A stretch of 5,245 nucleotides of DNA from assembly GCA_937871635.1 (NCBI GenBank), contig CALMNS010000021.1, positions 1-5,245 on the forward strand, given 5' to 3'. Shown here piece by piece: positions 1 through 5,245 of the stretch. Both the position numbers and the translations under genes were made by a program. The notes below the pieces were generated by a model that saw only the letters and a list, made by a program, of their open reading frames with translations, searched no databases and was not told the DNA's origin. Position 1 is the stretch's first letter; every line of letters starts with the position of its first letter. The stretch comes from an uncultured Solirubrobacter sp. (GTDB lineage Bacteria; Actinomycetota; Thermoleophilia; Solirubrobacterales; Solirubrobacteraceae).

Positions 1-374
1 GCGTCGATGAGCCGCCCGGTCTCCCGCGCCACCGGTTCCGTGAAGCGCGCGCGCACCGCAGCGAGGCGGAACGGCCCGGCGAACGGGTCGCGGTGGCGCC
101 GGTGCTCCTCGCCGTCGACCGAGAGCATGCTCGGGCCGATCACCTGGCCGGTGGAGAACCGCGCGTCGTCGACCGTGAAGGTCGCCGCGTCGCGCATGAC
201 CCCTAGCGCGAGGTCGCGCCGGGTGACGAGCCATCCGTCGAGCGCCGGCAGCCACGACACCGGCTCGTGAACGCGCAGGCGCGCGAGGAGCGCGTGCGGG
301 TCCCCGTCGAGCTCCTCCAGCCGGGCGCCGGCGCCGATCGGGTGCTGCCCTGGCGCTCGCCTCGACGTGGTCAT
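1..374 (-). CDS. Cytochrome P450, N-terminal part (cut by window edge)
   Basis: The minus strand reads from an ATG at 374 through 124 full codons to the window edge with no stop. The product begins MTTSRRAPGQHPIGAG and has the layout of a soluble bacterial class I P450: a short N-terminus without a membrane anchor, the N-terminal beta-sheet region (VSWLPALDGWLVTRRD, residues 39-54), then an FxxDxxRFSxG-like stretch (66-76). The helix C signature follows at 89-102 (GEEHRRHRDPFAGPF): His91 and Arg95 form the H-x3-R pair that contacts the heme propionates in this family. The I-helix, ExxR and heme-Cys motifs would lie left of the window. P450s are heme mono-oxygenases that use O2 and electrons from a ferredoxin or reductase; the substrate cannot be told from this part. 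No Shine-Dalgarno sequence precedes the ATG, but a TAGCTT -10 element lies 7 nt upstream, so the start is probably leaderless. Family call strong; subfamily unknown. Confidence 0.88.
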   Translation of the reverse strand, partial: MTTSRRAPGQHPIGAGARLEELDGDPHALLARLRVHEPVSWLPALDGWLVTRRDLALGVMRDAATFTVDDARFSTGQVIGPSMLSVDGEEHRRHRDPFAGPFRLAAVRARFTEPVARETGRLID

Positions 375-381
375 CGGGAGG

Positions 382-387
382 AAGCTA
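382..387 (-). promoter_or_regulatory. Probable -10 element of the P450 gene (leaderless start)
   Basis: On the minus strand TAGCTT fits the TAnnnT pattern of actinobacterial housekeeping -10 boxes and is separated from the P450 ATG (374-372) by exactly 7 nt. Transcription would then start at or next to the A of the ATG, which agrees with the lack of a Shine-Dalgarno sequence. A -35 is weak: the best readings are ACGGCG (17-nt spacer, 405-410) or TTCGAC (21-nt spacer, 409-414). The GGGAGG visible here is on the plus strand and cannot serve the P450. Confidence 0.5.
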
Positions 388-429
388 GTCGGCGCCCGTG
401 AGCTCGCCGTCGAACGCAGGCCCGCCACC

Positions 430-458
430 TTGGCGCTCGGCGCAACCGTGAGTACGCT
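430..458 (+). promoter_or_regulatory. Probable promoter of the serine protease (leaderless start)
   Basis: TTGGCG at 430-435 and TACGCT at 453-458 are separated by 17 nt, the optimal sigma-70-type spacing. They match TTGACA at 4 of 6 positions and TATAAT at the key T1, A2 and T6. The -10 ends 7 nt before the ATG at 466, so transcription should begin at or beside the start codon. No Shine-Dalgarno sequence lies before this ATG. This decides the start against longer in-frame alternatives such as the GTG at 448. Confidence 0.55.
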
Positions 459-465
459 GCCGCGC

Positions 466-1386
466 ATGTCCACCGTCTCCCGCGTCCTGCTGCTGGCCGT
501 TCTCGCCCTCGGTGCCCTCGCGACCCCAGCCGCCGCGGCGCCGAAGAAGAACCCGAAATCTCCCCAGGAGACGTCGGCGTACTGGTCCTCGGAGCGGATG
601 AAGGCCGCGAAGCCGCGCGATCGCGCGCGACCGGGTGGCGGCGGTGGCGGCAAGCCGACCGACTGGTCGCGCTACGCGGTGCCGCTCACCGGCGGCGCCT
701 ACACCGCCGAGACCCGCAAGAACGGCAAGGTCTTCTTCACCCTCGGCGGGGGGAACTACGTCTGCTCGGGCACCGCCGTCGACGCCTCCGCGGGCGTCAA
801 CCTGGTGTGGACCGCGGGACACTGCGTGACCGACGGTCCTGGTCAGGAGGCGACGAACTTCCTGTTCGTGCCGGGCTACTACAAGGGGCAGGAGCCGAAC
901 GGCCGGTGGGCGTTCACCGTGCTCGACTCCACCCCGGGCTGGGAGGCGCAGGGCGCCAGCCGCTTCCGCAATGACGTCGGGGCCGCGCGCGTCGTCAACA
1001 CCACGAGCGCGGGAGCGAGCTTCGCGAGCACGATCGGCACCCGCCCGATCTCGTTCGGCCAGAACCCGACGGGCAAGCGCCTGGTCAGCTACGGCTATCC
1101 CGCCGCCGGGACGTTCGACGGCTCCCAGCAGTACGCGTGCGCGTCGCCGTTCCGGCGCTGGGACGGGACCGCGCTGCTCGATCCCATGCAGATCAGCTGC
1201 GACATGACGGGCGGGTCGAGCGGAGGCGGCTGGATCCTCGACGCCAACGGCAACAGCGTCGGCGACGCGGGCGAGCCGGTCGTCTCGGTCAACTCCTACG
1301 GGTACAGCTTCGAGAAGACGACGATGTACGGGCCGTACATGGCGGCCGGCGGCGAGGCGCAGGCGCTCTACAACGCCTTGCGGTAA
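466..1386 (+). CDS. Secreted trypsin/V8-like serine protease (S1-type fold)
   Basis: This is a 306-residue exported protein. Residues 1-24 form a Sec signal peptide: a hydrophobic core (VLLLAVLALGALA) followed by TPAAAA, with cleavage likely after Ala24. A basic linker rich in Lys, Arg and Pro follows, with six glycines at 57-62; it may be a propeptide or spacer. The catalytic domain runs from about 70 to the end. Its triad can be read directly: His119 in WTAGHC, Asp170 in FRNDVGAA and Ser252 in TGGSSGGG. Cys100 and Cys120 flank the histidine like the chymotrypsin 42-58 disulfide, and Cys225/Cys245 probably form a second one before the serine. The active-site motif is GSSGG where chymotrypsin has GDSGG. 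The motif and small size resemble V8-like glutamyl endopeptidases and related bacterial trypsin-like peptidases, but substrate preference cannot be read from sequence. The protein should act outside the cell. The ATG at 466 is chosen because the signal peptide begins there and a promoter lies just upstream; the frame stays open further 5' to 367, but that part is not signal-like. It converges on the helicase gene. Confidence 0.9.
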   Translation: MSTVSRVLLLAVLALGALATPAAAAPKKNPKSPQETSAYWSSERMKAAKPRDRARPGGGGGGKPTDWSRYAVPLTGGAYTAETRKNGKVFFTLGGGNYVCSGTAVDASAGVNLVWTAGHCVTDGPGQEATNFLFVPGYYKGQEPNGRWAFTVLDSTPGWEAQGASRFRNDVGAARVVNTTSAGASFASTIGTRPISFGQNPTGKRLVSYGYPAAGTFDGSQQYACASPFRRWDGTALLDPMQISCDMTGGSSGGGWILDANGNSVGDAGEPVVSVNSYGYSFEKTTMYGPYMAAGGEAQALYNALR

Positions 1387-1404
1387 CGACGCGGTCGGGT
1401 TCCC

Positions 1405-1447
1405 CTGCCGCTCACACCGGCCGACGGCGCGGCCGGGCGAGCGGCGG
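1405..1447. terminator. Bidirectional hairpin terminator between convergent genes
   Basis: The 61-bp gap between the protease stop (1386) and helicase stop (1448) is largely one two-tier inverted repeat. The outer stem pairs 1405-1413 (CTGCCGCTC) with 1439-1447 (GAGCGGCGG): nine pairs, one of them a G-T wobble. The inner stem pairs 1417-1422 (CCGGCC) with 1431-1436 (GGCCGG) around an 8-nt loop, with a small internal loop between the tiers. Neither side has a T-tract, which is common in GC-rich actinobacteria. The placement supports termination of both transcripts. Confidence 0.55.
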
Positions 1448-4018
1448 TTACCCGGCGGCCGACCGGCACGACTCCGTCCGGATCACCGGCTCGCCGGCGG
1501 CGTCCGAGGCGTCAAGGTCGACGGTGGCCACGATCGCCCAGTCGTGGTGGCCCTCCGGGTCGCTGAGGATCTGGCGCACGGTCCAGGTCCGCGCGCCGTC
1601 GCGCGCCGGCGAGCGGTCGATCATGAGCAGCTCGGGGGCCCGCGCGGCCGGGCCGGCGTCCATCGACGCGTACTCGTCCCAGTACGCCCCGAGCGCGGCC
1701 TCCCACGCGGCCGCGTTCATCACGACCCGCCCCGGCAGCTCGCTCGCCGCCGCCGCCGCGGCGTCGAGCTGGCCGAGCTCGGCGAAGCGGTCCGAGGCGG
1801 CCAGCTGCACCCGGTGGAACATCGAGTTGCGGATCATCACGCCGAACGCGCGCTCGTTGGCGGTGATCGGCCGCGGCGGGGCCAGCGCCTCGCCGGCGGC
1901 CACCGCGGCGGCGGCACGGGCGACGGACTCCGGGTCGGTGAGCGCCTCCCACTCGTCGAGCAGGCTCGAGTCGATCTGGCGGACGGTCTCGCCGAGCCAC
2001 TCGACGATGTCGTCGAGCTCGTCGTTCTTGACCTGCTCGGGGACCGTCTGGCGCAGCGCCCGGTAGGTGTCGCTGAGGTAGCGCAGCACGAGCCCCTCCG
2101 AGCGCGCGACGCCGTAGTGGGCGACGAACTCGGTGAAGGTACGGCCGGAGGCGTACATGTCGCGCACGATCGACTTGGGGGAGAGGTCGGACTCGAGCAC
2201 CCAGGGGTGGGTCTCGCGGTAGAGCCGGAGCGCCTGCTCGAGCGGCTCCGCCAGCGGCTTCGGGTAGGTGATCGCCTCGAGCCGCTCCATGCGCTCCTCG
2301 TACTCGATGCCGTCGGCCTTCATCTCGGCGACGGCCTCGCCGCGCGCCTGGTTCTCCTGCGCCCTCAGGACGGGGGAGGGATCGTCGAGGATCGCCTCGA
2401 CGACGGAGAGGACGTCGAGCGCGTAGTTCTCCGACTCCGGGTCGATGAGCTCGAACGCCACCAGGGCGAAGGACGCCAAGGGCTGGTTGAGGGCGAAGTC
2501 CTCCTGGAGGGCCGGCGCGAGCCGCAGCGTCCGGCCGTCCCCGTCGGGCGCCGCGAGCGCCTCGAGCACGCCGGAGAGGAGCAGCTCCTCCCGCAGCGAC
2601 GAGGCCTGCTCCACCAGCCGCGCCCGCCCGCGCTCGTCCTCGTGGTTGTCCTCCATCAGCGCGCGCAGCGTCTCCGCCGGATCGGCGGGTTGGTTGATGA
2701 CGTTGAGGATCATCGCGTGGTTGACCCGCATCCTCGAGACGAGCGCCTCGGGCGTCGCGTCGCGCAGGCGGGCGAAGGTCTCCTCGTTCCAGCTCACCGC
2801 CCCCTCCGCGGGCTTCGAGCGCTGGATGCGCCGTAGCTTCTTCGGGTCGTCGCCCGCCTTGGCGACCAGCCGCGCGTTCTCGATCGCGTGCTCGGGCGCC
2901 TGCACGACCACCCAACCCGAGGTGTCGAAGCCGGGGCGCCCGGCGCGCCCGGCGATCTGGTGGAACTCGCGCGACTTCAGCAGCCTGCTGCGCGTGCCGT
3001 CGAACTTGGCCAGGCCGGTGAAGACGACGGTCCGGATAGGGACGTTGATGCCGACGCCCAGCGTGTCGGTCCCGCAGACGACCTTCAGCAGGCCGGTCTG
3101 CGCGAGCTGCTCGACGAGCCGCCGGTAGCGCGGCAGCATCCCGGCGTGGTGGACGCCGATGCCGCTGCGCACCAGCTTGGAGAGCGTCCGCCCGAAGCCG
3201 GCGGTGAAGCGGAAGGCCCCGATCGCGTCGGCGATCGCCAGGCGCTCCTCCTTCGTGCAGAGCTTCGCCGAGAGGAGCGCCTGCGCCCGCTCGAGCGCGG
3301 CGGCCTGGGTGAAGTGCACGACGTAGATCGGCGCCCGGTCGGTGCGCACGAGGTCCTCGAGCAGCTCGTGCAACGGCTCCACCGACCACCGGAAGTCCAG
3401 CGGCACGGGGCGCTCGGCGGTGTCGACCAGCGCCGTCTCGCGCCCGGTGCGCCGCGTGAGGTCGGCCTGGAGCTCGGCGACGTCGCCGAGCGTCGCCGAC
3501 ATGAGCAGGAACTGCGCGTGCGGGAGGGAGAGGAGGGGGACCTGCCACGCCCAGCCGCGCTGCGGGTCGGCGTAGAAGTGGAACTCGTCCATCACGACCT
3601 GGCCGACGTCCGCGTCGGCGCCCTCGCGCAGCGCGATGTTGGCCAGGACCTCGGCGGTGCAGCAGATGATCGGCGCGTCGGAGTTGACCGACGCGTCGCC
3701 GGTGAGCATCCCGACGTTCTCGGCCCCGAAGATCGCGCACAGGGCGAAGAACTTCTCTGAGACGAGCGCCTTGATCGGCGCCGTGTAGAAGCTGACCCGG
3801 CGGTCGGCCATCGCGGCGAAGTGCGCCGCGATCGCCACGAGCGACTTCCCGGAGCCGGTCGGGGTGGCGAGGATGACGTTCGCGCCGCTGAAGAGCTCGA
3901 TCGCCGCCTCCTCCTGGTGCGGGTAGAGCTCGAGGCCCTGCTCCTCCGCCCAGCTCGTGAACGCCTCATAGACGGCGTCGACATCCGGCTCGCGCGGGAG
4001 GACGTCGATCAGCGGCAT
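1448..4018 (-). CDS. DEAD/DEAH-box Ski2-like RNA helicase with DUF3516 C-terminal region
   Basis: This 856-residue protein starts MPLIDVLPRE, the N-terminus I recognise from actinobacterial DUF3516 helicases, which are of similar length. Superfamily 2 helicase motifs appear in order: YPHQ (32-35), Walker A ATPTGSGKS (51-59, Lys58), Ia TAPIKAL (79-85), TGD (106-108), Walker B DEFH (144-147), III SAT (174-176), V GTDTLGVGINVP (316-327) and VI HQIAGRAGRPG (353-363). The DEFH box and VHHAGMLPRYR (289-299) are typical of the Ski2/Mtr4/HelY-like group, so it is probably an ATP-dependent cytoplasmic RNA helicase in RNA turnover or processing; the actual substrate is unknown. Residues from about 400 to the end match my recollection of DUF3516, an actinobacterial helicase-associated region with no assigned role. 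All motif residues are intact. No clear Shine-Dalgarno sequence precedes the ATG; the start rests on the conserved N-terminus. The reading frame stays open upstream into the epimerase gene, but that linking part is low-complexity Arg/Pro/Ser and not believable protein. Confidence 0.93.
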   Translation of the reverse strand: MPLIDVLPREPDVDAVYEAFTSWAEEQGLELYPHQEEAAIELFSGANVILATPTGSGKSLVAIAAHFAAMADRRVSFYTAPIKALVSEKFFALCAIFGAENVGMLTGDASVNSDAPIICCTAEVLANIALREGADADVGQVVMDEFHFYADPQRGWAWQVPLLSLPHAQFLLMSATLGDVAELQADLTRRTGRETALVDTAERPVPLDFRWSVEPLHELLEDLVRTDRAPIYVVHFTQAAALERAQALLSAKLCTKEERLAIADAIGAFRFTAGFGRTLSKLVRSGIGVHHAGMLPRYRRLVEQLAQTGLLKVVCGTDTLGVGINVPIRTVVFTGLAKFDGTRSRLLKSREFHQIAGRAGRPGFDTSGWVVVQAPEHAIENARLVAKAGDDPKKLRRIQRSKPAEGAVSWNEETFARLRDATPEALVSRMRVNHAMILNVINQPADPAETLRALMEDNHEDERGRARLVEQASSLREELLLSGVLEALAAPDGDGRTLRLAPALQEDFALNQPLASFALVAFELIDPESENYALDVLSVVEAILDDPSPVLRAQENQARGEAVAEMKADGIEYEERMERLEAITYPKPLAEPLEQALRLYRETHPWVLESDLSPKSIVRDMYASGRTFTEFVAHYGVARSEGLVLRYLSDTYRALRQTVPEQVKNDELDDIVEWLGETVRQIDSSLLDEWEALTDPESVARAAAAVAAGEALAPPRPITANERAFGVMIRNSMFHRVQLAASDRFAELGQLDAAAAAASELPGRVVMNAAAWEAALGAYWDEYASMDAGPAARAPELLMIDRSPARDGARTWTVRQILSDPEGHHDWAIVATVDLDASDAAGEPVIRTESCRSAAG

Positions 4019-4045
4019 GATGGCTCGGCGCTCACGGGTGAGGCC

Positions 4046-4051
4046 AGTATG
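4046..4051 (-). promoter_or_regulatory. Candidate -10 element for the helicase gene
   Basis: CATACT on the minus strand matches TATAAT at 4 of 6 positions and stands out as AT-rich in a GC-rich gap. It would place the transcription start near 4039, leaving a leader of about 20 nt. At 17-nt spacing the -35 position reads CTGGGC, which is a poor match, so this is a weak call. Confidence 0.3.
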
Positions 4052-4073
4052 TCGGGCCTCAGCGACGGGCCCA

Positions 4074-4138
4074 GCCGGGCCGAACGTCCACGAGTCGTCG
4101 TCCAGCGCCGGTCTCCTGGACGTTCGGCGCCGCCCGGC
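4074..4138 (-). terminator. Long bulged inverted repeat after the epimerase gene (terminator-like)
   Basis: Read on the plus strand, GCCGGGC plus CGAACGTCCA (4074-4090) is complementary to TGGACGTTCG (4117-4126) and GCCCGGC (4132-4138). This makes a 10-bp and a 7-bp stem joined by a 5-nt bulge at 4127-4131, around a 26-nt loop. It begins 7 nt after the epimerase stop codon, a normal place for a terminator. The loop is large and no U-tract follows on the minus strand, so it could instead be an RNA-processing or stability element, or a protein-binding palindrome. The repeat itself is certain; its role is inferred. Confidence 0.5.
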
Positions 4139-4145
4139 CTGCGCG

Positions 4146-5135
4146 TCAGGCCATCCGGCCGGCCTGCCGGGCGGTGACGTGCCCGCCGGCGTAGAGCCAG
4201 CGGACGGTGTCCCGGGTGGAGTCCTCCGCGGGACGCAGGCGGACGCCGAGGGTCGCCTCGGTCGCGGTCGAGTCGCAGCGGGCCTGCTGCATCGCGAGCC
4301 AAGGGCCCTCCAGCGGCCGGGAACGCTCGTCCGCCTCCCGAGCGCTCGCCGCAGCGGGCGCTCCGGCAGGGGCACCGCCGGGATCCGGCGACCCGTGGCG
4401 CGGCGGACCGCGGCGATGATCTGGGCGAAGGGAACGTCCTCGGCGACCACCAGGTAGCGCCGCGGGCCCCGGCCGGCCTCCATGACGGCGGCGTGCGTCG
4501 CCGCGACGTCGCGCACGTCGACGATCGCCATCGGGCCCGGCAGGCTGACCGGCATCTGCCCGCGGAGCACCGCCCTGGCGATCTGCGCGCTCTCGCCGAG
4601 ATGGGGATCGTGCGGCCCCCAGACGGCGCCCGGCCGCATGATCACCACCGGCGCGCCCTCGTCCTGCAACCGGCGCGCGATGCGCTCGGAGGCGACCTTG
4701 GAGCGCGCGTAGGGCCCCGCGGGCTGGCCCAGGGGCGAGTCGGCATGCAGCGGGCCCGAGCCGGACGGGGGCAGCAGGGCGACGTAGCTCGAGACGTGAA
4801 CGATCGGGTCCAGTCCCAGCTCCCGCGCGGTTCCCAGCACGAGCACGGTGCTCCGCGGGTTGGTCGCCGCCATCTCGCCGACGCGCCCGTGGAGGGAGTA
4901 GACGTTCGCCGAGTGCAGGACGGCGTCGCAGCCGTCGAGCGCCCGGCGCACCGCGGCCGGGTCGGTCACGTCCCCGACGACGTGGTCGGGCGCCTCGACG
5001 CCGAGCGGCGTGAGCGCCGGCCGGATGCGCTCCGGGGCGCGGACCATCATCCGGACCGCGTGTCGGGCGTCGATCAGCGCCTTCACGCTGTGGGAGGCCG
5101 ACGAAGCCCGTGCCTCCCGTCACCAGGACCCGCAT
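4146..5135 (-). pseudogene. NAD-dependent epimerase/dehydratase (extended SDR), frame-disrupted
   Basis: The gene begins at an ATG at 5135 behind a GGAGG ribosome site and encodes MRVLVTGGTGFVG, an SDR Rossmann start with Gly7, Gly10 and Gly13. At about 5096 the frame must shift: the continuing homologous sequence (SHSVKALIDARHAV) lies one base later, as if one extra C were present. About 250 codons follow in that frame, with VGDVTDP, the DAVLHSAN strand, HVSSYVAL (possible catalytic Ser) and the GPYARSK YxxxK motif (Tyr near 142, Lys near 146 of the reconstructed chain), then MRPGAVWGPHD. Near 4320-4345 the frame returns to the original one for a family-like C-terminus (RPLEGPWLAMQQARCDST ... 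RQAGRMA) and a TGA at 4146. The reconstructed length of about 329 residues is normal for this family. Such enzymes alter nucleotide sugars, flavonoid-like ketones or other carbonyls using NAD(P)H; the substrate is not predictable. Two compensating shifts suggest sequence errors as much as a true pseudogene. Confidence 0.8.
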
Positions 5136-5245
5136 GGAAGCCTCCGATCCGTGGCTCCCGCCTCGAAGGACCGCGCGGGCGGCAGTTGCCGGCGCCGCCC
5201 CTCGCCACGCCCGCCGCGGAGACCGTGGGCGGGCACGGGCTGATC
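5136..5245. other. Right-edge region without a supported gene
   Basis: Apart from the ribosome site, the last 110 bases hold no recognisable protein in any frame. The open frames are short and Arg/Pro/Gly-rich. A 7-bp stem (GCCCGCC 5209-5215 with GGCGGGC 5228-5234, 12-nt loop) could be the terminator of a gene beyond the edge. No clear epimerase promoter was seen. Confidence 0.45.
5141..5145 (-). promoter_or_regulatory. Ribosome binding site of the epimerase gene
   Basis: GGAGG on the minus strand lies 5 nt before the ATG at 5135. It fixes this start and shows that the short first-frame segment carrying the Rossmann glycines belongs to the gene. A start at the GTG at 5086, where the long second frame opens, would lose that motif. 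Confidence 0.75.

Larger units (their letters stand above)
4019..4145. other. 127-bp gap between helicase and epimerase genes
   Basis: No coding potential was seen apart from out-of-frame run-through. Reading in the direction of transcription (minus), the gap holds a long inverted repeat just after the epimerase stop, then a weak CATACT promoter candidate about 28 nt before the helicase ATG. The spacing and hairpin argue against tight co-transcription of the two genes. Confidence 0.6.

Noticed and set aside
7..270. An 87-codon plus-strand frame at the left edge
   Set aside because: The opposite strand encodes a clear P450 with the helix C H-x3-R motif; this frame is its shadow.
367..465. A 33-residue N-terminal extension of the protease
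   Set aside because: The signal peptide starts at the ATG at 466, a promoter -10 lies inside the extension, and the extension overlaps the P450 start.
1749..1763. GCC/GCG run as a possible repeat element
   Set aside because: It simply encodes an alanine run in the helicase C-terminal half (about residues 753-758), a common low-complexity tract in GC-rich genes.
1137..2066. A 309-codon plus-strand frame spanning the protease end and the helicase end
   Set aside because: It overlaps the protease out of frame, crosses the terminator and runs antisense to the helicase; its composition is Ser/Arg/Ala-rich noise.
1544..2836. A 430-codon plus-strand open frame opposite the helicase
   Set aside because: It is antisense to a gene with all helicase motifs, and its translation is repetitive Arg/Gly/Leu/Val/Glu, the usual mirror of GC-rich coding DNA.
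1512..3740. A 742-codon minus-strand frame overlapping the helicase
   Set aside because: It is the +1 shadow of the helicase, almost all Arg, Ala, Gly and Pro with no domain motif.
2888..3760. A 290-codon plus-strand frame
   Set aside because: Antisense shadow of the helicase core; no recognisable motif, and biased towards Glu, Gly and Arg.
4046..4346. Arg/Pro-rich linker as a real domain joining epimerase and helicase
   Set aside because: Another frame of the same DNA gives a normal epimerase C-terminus and stop, and the linker composition is that of a wrong frame.
5010..5243. A 77-codon plus-strand frame at the right edge
   Set aside because: It runs antisense to the epimerase N-terminus and has no motif or ribosome site.

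Overview
The window is very GC-rich chromosomal DNA. It looks like an actinobacterium: there is strong G/C bias at third codon positions, a DUF3516-type helicase (a family I know from Actinomycetota), a cytochrome P450, and promoters that sit directly on their start codons. A Thermoleophilia/Solirubrobacterales-like member would fit, but nothing here fixes the order or genus. No tRNA, rRNA, CRISPR array, transposase or phage gene was seen.

Layout from left to right. (1) 1-374, minus strand: the N-terminal 124 residues of a cytochrome P450, cut by the window edge. (2) 375-465: a 91-bp divergent intergenic region with two back-to-back promoters. Each -10 element lies 7 nt before an ATG, so both transcripts are probably leaderless. 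(3) 466-1386, plus strand: a secreted trypsin/V8-like serine protease of 306 residues with a signal peptide, His119/Asp170/Ser252 and two probable disulfides. (4) 1387-1447: a 61-bp convergent gap filled by a two-tier hairpin that probably terminates both genes. (5) 1448-4018, minus strand: an 856-residue DEAD/DEAH-box, Ski2-like RNA helicase with a DUF3516 C-terminal region. (6) 4019-4145: a 127-bp gap with a long imperfect inverted repeat and a weak promoter candidate. (7) 4146-5135, minus strand: an NAD-dependent epimerase/dehydratase (extended SDR) with a good Shine-Dalgarno sequence. Its reading frame is broken twice, near 5096 and near 4320-4345, and the two shifts compensate. (8) 5136-5245: no gene that I can support, only the epimerase RBS and a small hairpin.

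The genes do not form an obvious pathway. The P450 and protease are divergent neighbours with separate promoters. The helicase and epimerase lie in the same direction, but the 127-bp gap and hairpin suggest separate units. The main annotation trap is a continuous 1212-codon frame (5086 to 1448) that joins most of the epimerase to the helicase; it arises from the frameshifts and is very unlikely to be a real fusion. I found no convincing new biological system. The items most worth checking are the double frameshift, the inverted repeat at 4074-4138 and the paired leaderless promoters.
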